This document shows positions 25,069 to 33,962 of a stretch of 64,000 bases of DNA, one piece after another. Made by a program: the position numbers and the translations under genes. The stretch spans positions 205,308-269,307 of the forward strand of contig NZ_CP044544.1 of the NCBI RefSeq assembly GCF_008932115.1, given 5' to 3'. Below the pieces are notes generated by a model, which saw only the letters and a program-made list of their open reading frames with translations, did not search any database and was not told where the DNA came from. Position 1 is the stretch's first letter, and every line of letters starts with the position of its first letter. This stretch comes from Bradyrhizobium betae (GTDB lineage Bacteria > Pseudomonadota > Alphaproteobacteria > Rhizobiales > Xanthobacteraceae).

Positions 25069-25657
25069 GCCGGGGTCTCTCGCGCTTCTTGAGAGAAGAA
25101 TTCGGAATGTCGGAATCCAGCGAACCAGTGCTGACCTCAGTCGCGTCTACAACGCCCTCTTGCGCATAGACCTCGTCGGCAAAGGTTCGCAAGGTGGCGC
25201 CACAGGTTTCTAGCGTTTCCTTCGCCGCCTGTATCCGAGCATTGGGAAAAAAGTCGCGCGCCTTGATCTTGGCGAGCCACGCAGAAAGCTTGTCGAGGTC
25301 GTCCTCGATCTCTTCAAGTTCTGCAAACGTGAATTTCCGACGACGCGTCTCCTTTTCGATCTCGGCAAAAAATTCGCCGGAGCGCTCGGAGAACTCGTCG
25401 TATTCGCGTGCTCGGTCCGCCTGAAACCGGGCAACGATGGCTTGCTCTTCTTCTTCGCTGGTTGCAGTGGTTGCAAAGACGGTGGCGCTGCCGCCCTGCG
25501 CGCGTACTATCTCGACGAGCTGGGCATAAAGCAGTTTGTGCTCGTCCGTAACAGGTAGGACCCACGCCCCATTCAGCACGCTGGCAGCACCGGCAGCGCG
25601 AAGGCGTCTCCACAGCGCAACCCGCCCGCTGGACGGAGCGGCAGGAAGTTGCCCCAA
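25061..25657 (-). CDS. chrB: ChrB N-terminal-domain protein (chromate-resistance regulator type)
   Basis: This protein of about 198 residues matches the N-terminal domain of ChrB: LGQLPAAPSSGRVALWRRLR, LNGAWVLPVTDEHKLLYAQL, and FAELEEIEDDLDKLSAWLAKI. The full-length ChrB C-terminal (sulfurtransferase-like) domain is absent. Homology extends upstream of the TTG start (IQWLLF is in frame back to about 25681), so the true start may be a rare ATT at 25681 after GGAG, or an upstream start lost by a one-base change (an ATG lies one frame off). ChrB proteins act as chromate-sensing regulators. Here it heads an MFS-RND operon rather than chrA; a broken chrA lies at 56725. Confidence 0.82.
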   Translation of the reverse strand: MGQLPAAPSSGRVALWRRLRAAGAASVLNGAWVLPVTDEHKLLYAQLVEIVRAQGGSATVFATTATSEEEEQAIVARFQADRAREYDEFSERSGEFFAEIEKETRRRKFTFAELEEIEDDLDKLSAWLAKIKARDFFPNARIQAAKETLETCGATLRTFADEVYAQEGVVDATEVSTGSLDSDIPNSSLKKRERPRHG

Positions 25658-25700
25658 GAAAAGAAGCCATTGAATTGGAATGAGATATCTCTCCGCTGAA

Positions 25701-25749
25701 ACACCTGTTGCATATCTGAGTAGTCAGTTCAATGCAACACCTGTTGCAT
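25701..25749. promoter_or_regulatory. Two operator copies upstream of chrB
   Basis: ATGCAACA-CC-TGTTGCAT (25732-25749) is a perfect 8+8 palindrome. Its right part, ACACCTGTTGCAT, recurs exactly at 25701-25713, 36 bases away. Two copies spaced by about 3.4 helical turns directly before the chrB start suggest cooperative binding of a dimeric repressor, most simply ChrB itself. Confidence 0.65.
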
Positions 25750-25816
25750 TCATAGCTCTTCAAGTGATGTCTAGCGACCGCGTTTTCACTGCTGGCGCGG
25801 TATATCTTCGCCGCAA

Positions 25817-25922
25817 TGCGCGTCGACGCTCGCCATCTGGCGTGAAACGGCAGGCTGGCGGTGGATGCCGGTCACGTTCGCCTCTATGTTTGCGCTGGCC
25901 TATGTGGTGAGCGTGCTGACAA
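25817..25922 (+). pseudogene. feoB: feoB relic (C-terminal end only)
   Basis: The plus strand reads CASTLAIWRETAGWRWMPVT then FASMFALAYVVSVLT. This is the conserved C-terminal membrane segment of the ferrous iron transporter FeoB (pattern CxxTLAxxRRExGxWRW, then LAY). Nothing of the GTPase or the rest remains. It collides with the truncated ABC permease, marking a deletion or recombination junction near 25922. Confidence 0.6.
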
Positions 25923-26644
25923 CGCCGCGATGGCGAGCGCGAAACCGACTGCGGCCGCCAGAGCGAAGTAGGGCGCGATAAGGCGCGCGTCCGTCACCCG
26001 CCATGAGGTCCAGGCCACGAGACCGGCGAGAGCGATGCCGAGGACCACTCCGACGGTTCCGATGGTCAGCGCTTCGGCGCCTGCCAACCGCAATATCTGC
26101 GCCAGCGATGCGCCCGGGTTCGCAAAAGCGCCTGCTCGCGCTGCCGCAGCTCCGTCCCCGACATCGCCACCGCCAGAGTCAAAAGGATTGCGAGCGTGAC
26201 CCCCGGAAGACCAAGAAACAGGAACAGCACCTTGGCGTAGAGGGCGTCACTGCGCGCGCCATCCAATCGAGCGACGAGATTGTTGGCGACGCGCGCCTCG
26301 AAATTATTGGCGGTTTGCTGCGCCTGAATGAAGGCGGCGCCCGGATCGGGCGGCAAAGCGTCGTGCGCGATAAGGCCCGGCGTTTGAAACACCATTCCGA
26401 TCCGTCTCGGGCGCAGCCCGCTGCGCGTACCGAGTTCAGGCCAGGCCAGCTTTCCGCCAGTCGTTGTGTCGAGTCCCGCCATCAGGTGCAGCAGCGTTGA
26501 CTTCCCGCTGCCGGAGGGACCGACGAGGGCAATCCGGTCGCCAGACCGGACGACGAATGAGGCAGGAAGCAGGGCTTCGACAGTTCTGTTGGCCTGCCGA
26601 AACTGCCTGGCGACGTCGATCGCTTGGATGAATGATTTAGACAT
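25884..26644 (-). pseudogene. Collapsed ABC transporter: ATPase start fused to FtsX-type permease end
   Basis: From ATG 26644 the frame encodes an ABC ATPase N-terminus with Walker A (GPSGSGKSTLLHLMAGLD) up to RIGMVFQTPGLI. It then jumps straight into an FtsX-type permease (QTANNFEARVANNLVARLDG, then LFLFLGLPGVTLAILLTLAV). The Q-loop, signature and Walker B are missing. A further frameshift near 26090 separates RLAGAEALTIGTVGVVLG, and the gene is cut off at the feoB relic. At least two deletions have removed the middle. It is the partner of the intact ATPase just upstream. Confidence 0.8.
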
Positions 26645-27302
26645 CGACAATACGTCCGTCTTCGAGGCGAATGACCCGGTCCGCCCGTCCGGCGAGCGCC
26701 TGGCTATGTGTCGCAATCAAAATTGCAGTCCCGGCCGCGCGTTGTCTGCCAAGAAGATCCAGCACGCGCTCCTCTGCCGCGGCGTCGACTTGCCCTGTGG
26801 GCTCATCGGCAAAAAGAACGCGCGGGGAGGTGGCCAGAGCGACGGCCAATCCGGCTCGCGCCGCTTCGCCACCTGACAAATGGCCTGGACGGGCATGCTG
26901 GCGGTCTGTGAGGTCGACGTCATGCAAGAGCGCTCCAATCCTTGCCGCGTTCGGTTTGCCGATCATGGCCATCGGCAGCCTGACGTTGTCGGCAATGGAC
27001 AAAGTCGGAAACAAGTTTCCGGGCTGCATCAGAATGCCGATGCCCTCCGCTCGGCGGCTCGCCCGCACGGCTTCGGGCCGGAGTGTTGTGAGGCGCTCGC
27101 CGGAGAGCTCGACGTATCCGCCGTCTGGCTCGTCGAGCCCCGCGAGACAGGACAGCAACGTCGACTTTCCGCTCCCGGAGGGCCCGACCATGGCAATCAT
27201 CTCTCCTGCCTCGATCCGCAAGTTTACGCCGCGCAAAGCCAACGTTTCGGAGTCGCGCGTGTGAAAGAAGCGATAGAGGTCGAAGGCCTGAATAGCCGCC
27301 AT
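26637..27302 (-). CDS. ABC transporter ATPase (LolD/MacB-like)
   Basis: This 221-residue ATPase starts at ATG 27302 after GGAGGG. All motifs are intact: Walker A GPSGSGKSTLLSCLAGLD, Q-loop GILMQPGNLFPTLS, signature HLSGGEAARAGLAVALA, Walker B RVLFADEPTGQVD, and switch His in ATHSQ. It belongs to the group that pairs with FtsX-like permeases to move lipids or peptides from the inner membrane. Its permease survives only as the collapsed gene that overlaps its end. Confidence 0.87.
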   Translation of the reverse strand: MAAIQAFDLYRFFHTRDSETLALRGVNLRIEAGEMIAMVGPSGSGKSTLLSCLAGLDEPDGGYVELSGERLTTLRPEAVRASRRAEGIGILMQPGNLFPTLSIADNVRLPMAMIGKPNAARIGALLHDVDLTDRQHARPGHLSGGEAARAGLAVALATSPRVLFADEPTGQVDAAAEERVLDLLGRQRAAGTAILIATHSQALAGRADRVIRLEDGRIVDV

Positions 27303-27622
27303 CAAAGCCCTCCTCCGGCGGTCGTTCTGACCTTTTGGATGCACCATTGGCGCGATCCGGATTCACATTGTTTTTGAGACATGTCGGTTTCTCGTGCGAG
27401 GTGCCCGTTCGAAAACATAATCGTCGGGACTTAGTGGCGAATAAGGGGTTCGGCTGCTCGCAGACTCCCGTCTGTCTCTGATCGCGGATGGATCGCGGAA
27501 TCCGACCCATACTCAAGCCAATGGCTATCGCCGGAGGACACGAACACCAGGCCCTGCACGAATCCGGCGACCTCCAAACGAACTTGTGCTCGTTTGAAGG
27601 TCGCCGGATCTGAATGCAAACT
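27303..27622. other. Intergenic stretch with a long hairpin, no gene
   Basis: There are 320 bases between the ABC ATPase start and the end of COG4705 copy 3. No supported gene was seen. The only structure is the 20-bp inverted repeat listed separately. Confidence 0.4.
27562..27609. repeat. 20-bp inverted repeat, likely transcript end
   Basis: ATCCGGCGACCTCCAAACGA (27562-27581) and TCGTTTGAAGGTCGCCGGAT (27590-27609) pair with a single mismatch around an 8-base loop. It lies 14 bases beyond the stop of the minus-strand COG4705 gene. No T-run follows, so it may stabilise the 3' end or work with Rho, rather than act as an intrinsic terminator. Confidence 0.7.
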
Positions 27623-28417
27623 TCAGCTTTTACCGGATGCTTTATAGGACGATCCGCGATTGCCATGTCTGATAGTCATAAAAACAATGAGGCCGAAAAT
27701 GCATACGAAGAAGATCACGCTGGTGAGCGTCGTGCCGAGCCCCAGTCCGCCCTTGTCGAGCGGCTGCGAAAGCAGATCGCCGAACGAAGCTCCCAACGGG
27801 CGGGTCAGAATATAGGCGAGCCAGAATGACAGAACCGCATCCATCTTCAGGAAATAGTAGGCGAATGCGACGACCGCGATTAGCGCGCCGAATATGAGTC
27901 CCGCCTGTGCGTAACCCAGCCCCAGCCCTTCTGCTGTGAGATCCCCGCCCGCCGTGCCGAGAGCGAAGGTGAGCAAAATAGCGAGCCAGTAGAACGCTTC
28001 GCGGCGCGTCGTATAGATTGTATGGATCGACAGTGTTCGCTCAACCGCATACCACACGGCGAATGTGACGAGCAGCGCCATGCCGAAAAAGAGCGTGGTC
28101 GCCTTGAGACTGATGCCGAGGTTGTCGACGAGATTGTCTGTAATCAAGGTGCCGACGACGCTGATGAGCACGACGGAGATCCAGTAGATCGACGGGACAT
28201 ATTTTTTGCGCGCGAACTGTACGATCAGTGCGACGGCAAGAAACGCACTCATAATCCACGAGGTGACCGTGAGTCCAAAACCCAGATTTGTGTTCAGGAA
28301 ATCGGCGGCCGTCTCGCCGACGGTCACGGCCAGGGCCTTGATGATCCAGAACGAGATAGTGATTTCCGGAACCTTGTTGAGCATGGTCGAAACACGCTGA
28401 TTTTCCATCGCGATCAT
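27623..28417 (-). CDS. COG4705-family membrane protein, copy 3
   Basis: This 264-residue divergent paralogue has KVPEITISFWIIKALAVTVG, LVDNLGISLKATTLFFG, FALGTAGGDLTAEGLGLGYA, and YILTRPLGASFGDLLSQPL. The repeated GD motifs of copy 1 are kept in both halves. It is the last gene of module B (two-component system, PAP2, PilZ, PepSY, secreted protein, COG4705). Starts at 28417 (ATG) or 28408 (ATG) are both possible. Confidence 0.85.
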   Translation of the reverse strand: MIAMENQRVSTMLNKVPEITISFWIIKALAVTVGETAADFLNTNLGFGLTVTSWIMSAFLAVALIVQFARKKYVPSIYWISVVLISVVGTLITDNLVDNLGISLKATTLFFGMALLVTFAVWYAVERTLSIHTIYTTRREAFYWLAILLTFALGTAGGDLTAEGLGLGYAQAGLIFGALIAVVAFAYYFLKMDAVLSFWLAYILTRPLGASFGDLLSQPLDKGGLGLGTTLTSVIFFVCIFGLIVFMTIRHGNRGSSYKASGKS

Positions 28418-28559
28418 AGGATGCGCCCCATTGATTGTTCAGTTTGCAGCTCTCTCATCGCGCGGCGAACGGCCAGCGTCGCGAAGCCTTGCGGTCGCCA
28501 AACGACGCAGACGATGTTGCAACGATATTCGCAGCTTTGCGTCGTCGTGGTCGTTATCA

Positions 28560-29153
28560 TCAGAGCCACCTAAAGCTCTTCGCCATCAGGAGCCACTGAT
28601 CGGCGTCGTCCGCGCCGTATGGCGCCGACAGAGTCAAGGTGGTAAGCTTACCGCCCTTCCAGAAGAAGTAACGTTCGTTCTCCAGGCGGATCGCCTTGTT
28701 GGTCACCGGATTTGCATCCGAATTCGAAGCGTATGAGATGACGATGGCCGGCCCCGAAGGAACACTCGTTAATGTGACCCCCGAGATTCGTACCGCCTTA
28801 CCGGACATCTCGAGTTGAGCCGTCAATTCGTTTTTCACAACGGCAATCGTGAGCGGTTCAACGTGTTCTTCAATTGTCGTCCGCACCGTGTTGTACTTGT
28901 CGCTGAACGTGACGCCGCTTTTTGTCTCACGACGCGCCCAACCCTCCGGTACCTTGATGGTGAACCCGAGCGGCGAGCGATATTCGATGAACACCTGACT
29001 GTCTGGAATGTCGCCCGGGGGATTCTTCTCCGGAGCGATCACGGTATCCTCCGCCATCGCAGTTGTCATAATATGTGGTCCCAGGCCCAGGCTCGCGGCG
29101 AGAATGCCGGCTATAGCGAGGGAATGGGGCCGTGAGGGGCTTGCACGGGTCAT
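28560..29153 (-). CDS. Secreted protein of unknown function in the PepSY/COG4705 module
   Basis: This is a 197-residue exported protein (signal SLAIAGILAASLGLGPHIM). The mature part has SQVFIEYRSPLGFTIKVPEG, then WARRETKSGVTFSDKYNTV, then an ending DDADQWLLMAKSFRWL. This alternating beta pattern resembles PsbP/LpqN-like lipoprotein folds that follow the motif F-x-x-x-x-P-x-G-W. It lies between the PepSY gene and COG4705 copy 3 on the same strand. Module A has no counterpart. Confidence 0.75.
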   Translation of the reverse strand: MTRASPSRPHSLAIAGILAASLGLGPHIMTTAMAEDTVIAPEKNPPGDIPDSQVFIEYRSPLGFTIKVPEGWARRETKSGVTFSDKYNTVRTTIEEHVEPLTIAVVKNELTAQLEMSGKAVRISGVTLTSVPSGPAIVISYASNSDANPVTNKAIRLENERYFFWKGGKLTTLTLSAPYGADDADQWLLMAKSFRWL

Positions 29154-29185
29154 GATCCTGTCTCCGAATGGTCGACCGCGTCACA

Positions 29186-29521
29186 TCATCGCTTTTCAGC
29201 CGAGTTCTGCAGAACGGTTCCGGTTTTGGCGTCGATGCCAACTTCGTGGGTGATCGCCCCGACCTTGATGTCGAAGGAGTAACGCAAGCCGGAGCCGCCC
29301 TTGCGGTGCTCGAGCTCCTGATCGAGAATTGTGCCCGGCTGCGCCTTCGTCGCGGCGGCGCGGGCCTGATCGAGGGTGATCGCAGCTTCCTTTGCGAAGC
29401 TGCTGCCGCCCATGGCGGACGAAGCGGTCGCGGTCAGAAGAGTAAGTCCGATCAAGGTCGCGCGGGATAGATTGTTCGCAAGCTGTGACGTGTGGATTTC
29501 CTGGATGCCGTAAGTCGCCAC
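29186..29521 (-). CDS. Secreted PepSY-domain protein, second copy
   Basis: This 111-residue paralogue of the protein at 11838-12155 has ITLDQARAAATKAQPGTIL, then ELEHRKGGSGLRYSFDIKV, then EVGIDAKTGTVLQNSAEKR. The export signal is preceded by about 20 extra residues; a later start is possible. It lies downstream of the decayed kinase, as its paralogue lies downstream of the intact one. Confidence 0.85.
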   Translation of the reverse strand: MATYGIQEIHTSQLANNLSRATLIGLTLLTATASSAMGGSSFAKEAAITLDQARAAATKAQPGTILDQELEHRKGGSGLRYSFDIKVGAITHEVGIDAKTGTVLQNSAEKR

Positions 29522-29643
29522 CGTCAGGGATCTGTAGCCATCAATTGTTAGGAGAAAATGAGGGACTCATCGAAAAGGCATTTAGACATTGCTTGAAATT
29601 CAACTTTGTTCCACACGGCAAGGGCTTCCGCGCGAACCATATT

Positions 29644-29898
29644 TCAGTTTTCCGGGTCGTTGTGGAACATGACGCCAATGCGCCGCTCCTTCCGCCAAAC
29701 GACATGGCAACCCCGCCGGATGCGATCCGATTCGATCACCACGGTGAATTTGTGAGGAATGCCGACGGGGCTCTCGACTTCCAACGCCGCGCCGGTTTTT
29801 GAAAGGTTGCGAACGGTGCAATCGATCACACCACCATCAAATGCTATTTTCCCCGCTTTGAAAACGCGATGTCGCGATGCAGTCCGCTTATCGTTCAT
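29644..29898 (-). CDS. Single-domain PilZ protein (intact copy)
   Basis: The start MNDKRTASRHRVFKAGKIAF is at 29898. This is an 84-residue stand-alone PilZ domain with RHRVFK (RxxxR-type c-di-GMP arm), DCTVRNLSKTGAALEVESP (NxSxxG) and CHVVWRKERRIGVMF. It is expected to bind c-di-GMP and modulate a partner. Two related copies in the window (13972-14220 and 47104-47292) are broken, so this is the only working one here. Confidence 0.87.
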   Translation of the reverse strand: MNDKRTASRHRVFKAGKIAFDGGVIDCTVRNLSKTGAALEVESPVGIPHKFTVVIESDRIRRGCHVVWRKERRIGVMFHNDPEN

Positions 29899-29964
29899 TT
29901 GACATGCCAAACAGTTTCAGATCGAAGACGGGACGTCGATTTTTAAAAGCGTTGCCGTAGATTC

Positions 29965-30558
29965 TTAGCGATCGACCAGCCAAAAAGATGCTCCCCCCCA
30001 AACGGTCAGGCGTGCGCCAATTGTGCGGCCCCCGGGCGATGCAACGACCAATACGGCTATCGCGGCTACCACGGCAGCGCCAACAATATCCAATGGATAG
30101 TGAGCGCCGAGAAAGATTCGAGCCCAGCCCACCGAGACGCCCAGAACCACAGCCAGAGATCCAAACTGACGACCTGGCCTGGATGTGGATATCAAGAGTG
30201 CGAAGCCCAGTGCGAATAACAGGGTGCCGTGATCGCTTGGAAAGGAACTGTCCGGAGTGTGATTGAGATAGTTGCGGATTGGCAGAACCGTGAAGGGACG
30301 AGGATGCATCCATACGGACGAGACGATGACCGCCGTCGTCAACGCCAGAAGCGACGAAAAGCCGGCATCGACGGCAGCCCGCCGCTCGGCGTGCGCCCCA
30401 AAATCCAGAGGAGGACGAGCAGGGCACGGACCGAGATACACAGCAGATTGAGCCCACAACATTGCGAAGGTGAGGCTCCCTCCTGCAAGCGTTGACGCTG
30501 CCGCGATTGCGTCGAAAAGGCGATCGGTCAACGCTTCGAACATCACGGAGAATTCCAA
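29965..30558 (-). CDS. PAP2-family phosphatase, module B copy
   Basis: This 197-residue paralogue of the protein at 15558-16172 has WMHPRPFTVLPI, DSSFPSDHGTLLFALG (PSDH) and RIFLGAHYPLDIVGA. All catalytic residues are present. One odd stretch is YLGPCPARPPLDFGAHAERR, where a membrane helix is expected. In the +1 frame the same DNA reads VRALLVLLWILGR, a proper helix. Two compensating one-base shifts have probably scrambled about 18 codons (or are sequence errors). Confidence 0.8.
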   Translation of the reverse strand: MEFSVMFEALTDRLFDAIAAASTLAGGSLTFAMLWAQSAVYLGPCPARPPLDFGAHAERRAAVDAGFSSLLALTTAVIVSSVWMHPRPFTVLPIRNYLNHTPDSSFPSDHGTLLFALGFALLISTSRPGRQFGSLAVVLGVSVGWARIFLGAHYPLDIVGAAVVAAIAVLVVASPGGRTIGARLTVWGGASFWLVDR

Positions 30559-30610
30559 TAGCGATCCATCAGCAAGGATGGACTTACTGGCCCAAAGTAG
30601 TCGCGAAGAC

Positions 30611-31921
30611 TTAGGAGGGAATGAGGAAGCCTGGCCCGGTGACCCGCGCGATCATGCCCGATCGATCGGTCCGGTTTTCGACCGTCACGACCCATCCGTG
30701 ACGCCTGGCGATCGCGTGCACGATCGCAAGCTCCAATCCGCTGCCATCGATTTCAGCCGGAGCCGCCCGAAAAGATCGATCGAAAAGGCGAGGCAAATCG
30801 CTCTCCGCCACCCCGTAGTCGGAATCCACAAACTCCACAACGGCGTTGCCATGCGCAAATCGCACCGAGACGTCGATCATCCCGCCGCGCGGAGTGTAGC
30901 GGACTGCGTTGTTCAGAAGGTTTCCAAAAAGAATCTTCAGTCGCTCGGCGCGCCCGAGATTTCAACGGGATCCCGCGCAACGATGCCTAGATCGATCTCC
31001 TTGCCGGTCGCGATCGCCATCTGGTCGGCCACGCATTCGGTTATGAGGCCCGACAAGCTGATCCGTGCCCAATGCTCCAGCCCGACAGGTGCTTCGAACC
31101 TCGCCATCCGGAGAAGTTGTTCCAGCAGGACCGAGGCGCGGCGGATCCCGTTGCCCAATTCCAAAGCTGCCTGCCCGGTTTTGCCAACGGGGGCATCGTT
31201 CCACAAGTTCTCGATCTGAAGCTGTAGTGCCGTCAGGGGCGTCCGCAATTCATGGGCGGCATCGGAAACGAAGCGCCGCTGTTGATCGAGCGCGATTTGC
31301 AAACGCCCAATCAAAATATTCATCGCGTCAACCAGGGGCCTCACCTCCCTCGGCACTCCCTCGACGGAGAGAGGTTCCTTGCTATCGCCGCCGCGATCGG
31401 CGATCGCCTGCGCAAGCTGCGCCAACTTCCCATTACGCCGCCAAGCGACTAGCCAATAACGAGCCAGGTCAACGGAATAACGGTCAGGATCGGCGCGGCC
31501 GCGGGCGATCGCAGCGCTCTCGGCGAGCTCCTGTCGAACGACCATGCGCTGTGCGACCTGCACGGTACGTCGGGCATCGCCCAATGTAGACTCGCCACTC
31601 TTCGCCGCTTGCCGAAATTGTCGCAAAGCCCGGACTTGCCTGAAGAGGCACCTCTATTCCGCCGGAAGAATTTCTGATCTTCTTTGCCGGAGCGTCCCAT
31701 ATCTGAATAGCGAAGTCGTCCTCCGGATCGTAGACTGCCGGGGGTGCCGCGTCGGCGACCAATCCCTGGCCGGCGTTGAGTGCGATCTGACGTAGCTGGC
31801 TGTCGAGGAAGCCTGCGGCCTCGTTTCGCGCCAGTTGATACGAAATCACGACTGCTAATATCCCCACGACTGTCAGGAGCGAGGTCATCCACACAAGCGC
31901 AGTGTTTCGTAAGGAGTTCAT
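30611..31921 (-). pseudogene. Sensor histidine kinase, decayed paralogue
   Basis: The gene starts MNSLRNTALVWMTSLLTVVG at 31921. Kinase segments appear in different frames: the N-terminus to EEWRVY; then LGDARRTVQVAQRMVVRQEL; then AAPILTVIPLTWLVIG with a stop; then the dimerisation box FVSDAAHELRTPLTALQLQI in a frame ending at 30937; then the ATPase end FVDSDYGVAESDLPRLFDRS in a frame ending at 30611. In the last segment DTG of the G1 box is changed to DSD, and GLGL to GLEL. At least four frameshifts are needed. It is the counterpart of the intact kinase at 10391-11704. Confidence 0.85.
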
Positions 31922-32575
31922 GGCGAGGTCTTGATGATCATCCCCCCGGACATTCTGGATGATGTCTTTGTCAAATTTTTTGCGGACCGAGTGGATCAAG
32001 ACATCGACCGCATTGCTTTCCGCTTCCTCGCCCCAGCCGTAGAGCCGCTTCTCGATCTGTTCGCGAGACAGGATAGCGCCGGGTCTGTCCATCAGAGCTC
32101 GCATCAGCGCGAATTCGCGAGCGGGAAGCAGGACGTGGTTGCCTCGGAAGGCCACTTCATGAGTCTCCATATCTAATGTAATCCCACCTGCTTCGAGCAC
32201 CGATCTGGCGGAACCGCTTTGCCTTCGCATGACGGCGCGCATTCGTGCGACGAGTTCGCGTACTTCAAATGGTTTGGTGATATAGTCGTCGGCTCCCAGG
32301 TCCAGACCAGCGATCCTGTTGTCCAGGTCGTCGCGAGCCGTCAGCACGACGACAGGAATTTTGTTTCCGGCCGCTCGCGCGGTCCTGAGAACATCCAGTC
32401 CTGATTTGCCAGGCAGCCCCAGATCCAGCAGCACCAGCGCGTGGCCTCCGACGGCCAATGCTTCTTCGCCCTCAATGTCGCTCGTTGTCCAATCAACGGA
32501 CATGCCTTGATCGCGCAACGCACGGACCAGGCTTTTGCCGATCATCGGGTCGTCCTCAATTAGCAGAATTCGCAT
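31484..32575 (-). CDS. Response regulator running into kinase N-terminus by frameshift
   Basis: This starts MRILLIEDDPMIGKSLVRAL at 32575. The receiver (ALVLLDLGLPG with Asp51, ADDYITKPF) and winged-helix domain (AESNAVDVLIHSVRKKFDKD) are complete. The usual end NVRGxGWM is altered: after NVRG the frame runs DDHQDLA straight into the kinase start MNSLRN. About eight bases are missing relative to the paralogue at 9735, which would have given a stop overlapping the kinase start by ATGA. The regulator domain itself looks usable; the tail is out of frame after about residue 320. Confidence 0.8.
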   Translation of the reverse strand: MRILLIEDDPMIGKSLVRALRDQGMSVDWTTSDIEGEEALAVGGHALVLLDLGLPGKSGLDVLRTARAAGNKIPVVVLTARDDLDNRIAGLDLGADDYITKPFEVRELVARMRAVMRRQSGSARSVLEAGGITLDMETHEVAFRGNHVLLPAREFALMRALMDRPGAILSREQIEKRLYGWGEEAESNAVDVLIHSVRKKFDKDIIQNVRGDDHQDLAMNSLRNTALVWMTSLLTVVGILAVVISYQLARNEAAGFLDSQLRQIALNAGQGLVADAAPPAVYDPEDDFAIQIWDAPAKKIRNSSGGIEVPLQASPGFATISASGEEWRVYIGRCPTYRAGRTAHGRSTGARRERCDRPRPRRS

Positions 32576-32815
32576 ATGCTGCTTCCGTCAAACGACAAAC
32601 CGTCGATAGCGATTAGAGGCATCTGATTGCTGTCAATCAAGCTGGAGATGCGTCCGCGACCAATCTCGCGAACAAACCCTGTGTCACACGGCACCCGCCA
32701 CCAGGCTTTGGACGATTTCCGTCCTTGATCGCCGCTTAAATGCCGCGGCGGCTATCGCCCGAGCGTCTTCACCCGTGCTGACGAGGGTGGCGGGTATGCT
32801 CACTTCACGCCGACA

Positions 32816-33787
32816 CTAGGCGGCTCCGATAAGAATGCCGACCGCAAGCACAATCGCGCCTCCGAGCACAATCTGGAAAACGGCTTGGAGGAACGGCGTG
32901 TCCATGTATCGGGCCCGGATGTATGCGATCGCCCAAAGCTCGAAGAATACGACGACACCGGCGATGGCGGTTGCGATCCAAAACGCGTTCTGCCAGGAGT
33001 CGGGAACGAGATAGGGGATCGTGTGACCCAGTCCTCCCAGCGTCGTCATTAGCCCGCAGATCCCCCCGCGCAACCATGGCGAGCCGCGCCCGGTCAATGA
33101 GCCGTCGTCCGACAGCGCTTCCGCAAAGCCCATGCTGATACCGGCTCCGATTGATGCCGCCAAACCTACCAGGAACGTCTGCCAGTTGTGATGGGTGGCG
33201 AAGGCTGCAGCGAAAAGCGGCGCCAAAGTCGAGACCGAACCATCCATCAGACCGGCGAGGCCGGGCTGCACATATTGAAGGACGAACATGCGTTTGCGTG
33301 TCCTGTCCTCCTCCTCGCGGACATTCGGCGTGAGAATCTTGTCGGTAAGCTTTGCCGCCAGGCTTACGTGGCTTTTCTCGATTTCCGCCAGGTCCCCCAA
33401 GAGCTTTCGGACTCCCACGTTGGTAGCCTGCTCCGCTGCCTTGGAATAGAAGCGCTGCGCTTCGAACTCCATGATCTCCGCCTCCTTGCGGACGACGTCG
33501 AGCGACAAGTTCTTCGTCAACCAAACCGGACGGCGTCTCAGGAAGCCTTTCACGTCGGTGCGCCGAATAGGGGGCAGATTCGGCCCAAAGCTCTTTTCGT
33601 ACATTTCGAGCAGCAGATGACGATGGCCTTTTTCCTCCTCTGCCATCACCTCGAACAGCTTGGCAGACTCCGGATAGCGCTCGCTGAGATCTTCGGCGAA
33701 GCTCATATAAATGCGGCTGTCCTCTTCTTCGCCGGAAATGGCGACGGCCAAAACTTCGCGCTCAGACAGATCGGAAAATTTCTTCAC
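32816..33787 (-). CDS. mbfA: Ferritin-like/VIT1 iron exporter MbfA
   Basis: This is a 323-residue fusion of an N-terminal erythrin-type diiron domain and a C-terminal VIT1/CCC1 transporter. Diiron ligands are seen in [39 protein letters not shown] and [15 protein letters not shown] (ExxH-type). The membrane part includes [18 protein letters not shown] and [18 protein letters not shown]. In rhizobia MbfA exports iron and protects against iron and peroxide stress under Irr control. The ICE palindrome 20 bases upstream supports this directly. Confidence 0.93.
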   Translation of the reverse strand: MKKFSDLSEREVLAVAISGEEEDSRIYMSFAEDLSERYPESAKLFEVMAEEEKGHRHLLLEMYEKSFGPNLPPIRRTDVKGFLRRRPVWLTKNLSLDVVRKEAEIMEFEAQRFYSKAAEQATNVGVRKLLGDLAEIEKSHVSLAAKLTDKILTPNVREEEDRTRKRMFVLQYVQPGLAGLMDGSVSTLAPLFAAAFATHHNWQTFLVGLAASIGAGISMGFAEALSDDGSLTGRGSPWLRGGICGLMTTLGGLGHTIPYLVPDSWQNAFWIATAIAGVVVFFELWAIAYIRARYMDTPFLQAVFQIVLGGAIVLAVGILIGAA

Positions 33788-33806
33788 GACGCACCCATTT
33801 TTTCTA

Positions 33807-33823
33807 TTTAGAATGATTCTAAA
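33807..33823. promoter_or_regulatory. ICE box (Irr-type iron control element)
   Basis: TTTAGAA-TGA-TTCTAAA is a perfect 7+7 palindrome around a 3-base centre, matching the consensus bound by the rhizobial iron regulator Irr. It lies between mbfA (minus) and the encapsulated-ferritin gene (plus), 20 bases before the mbfA start. It may also act on the divergent gene. Confidence 0.88.
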
Positions 33824-33962
33824 TCGTGTATAGGGGGTACGCCGCTGCGATCAATCCCTCTTTTCAGCGTTACGGCACGCCGTCTTCGCGGATCTGCATA
33901 AACCAATGCAACCCCTGATGCGGCCAAAAATCGACTCCAACGAACAATCATAGGAACAGAGT

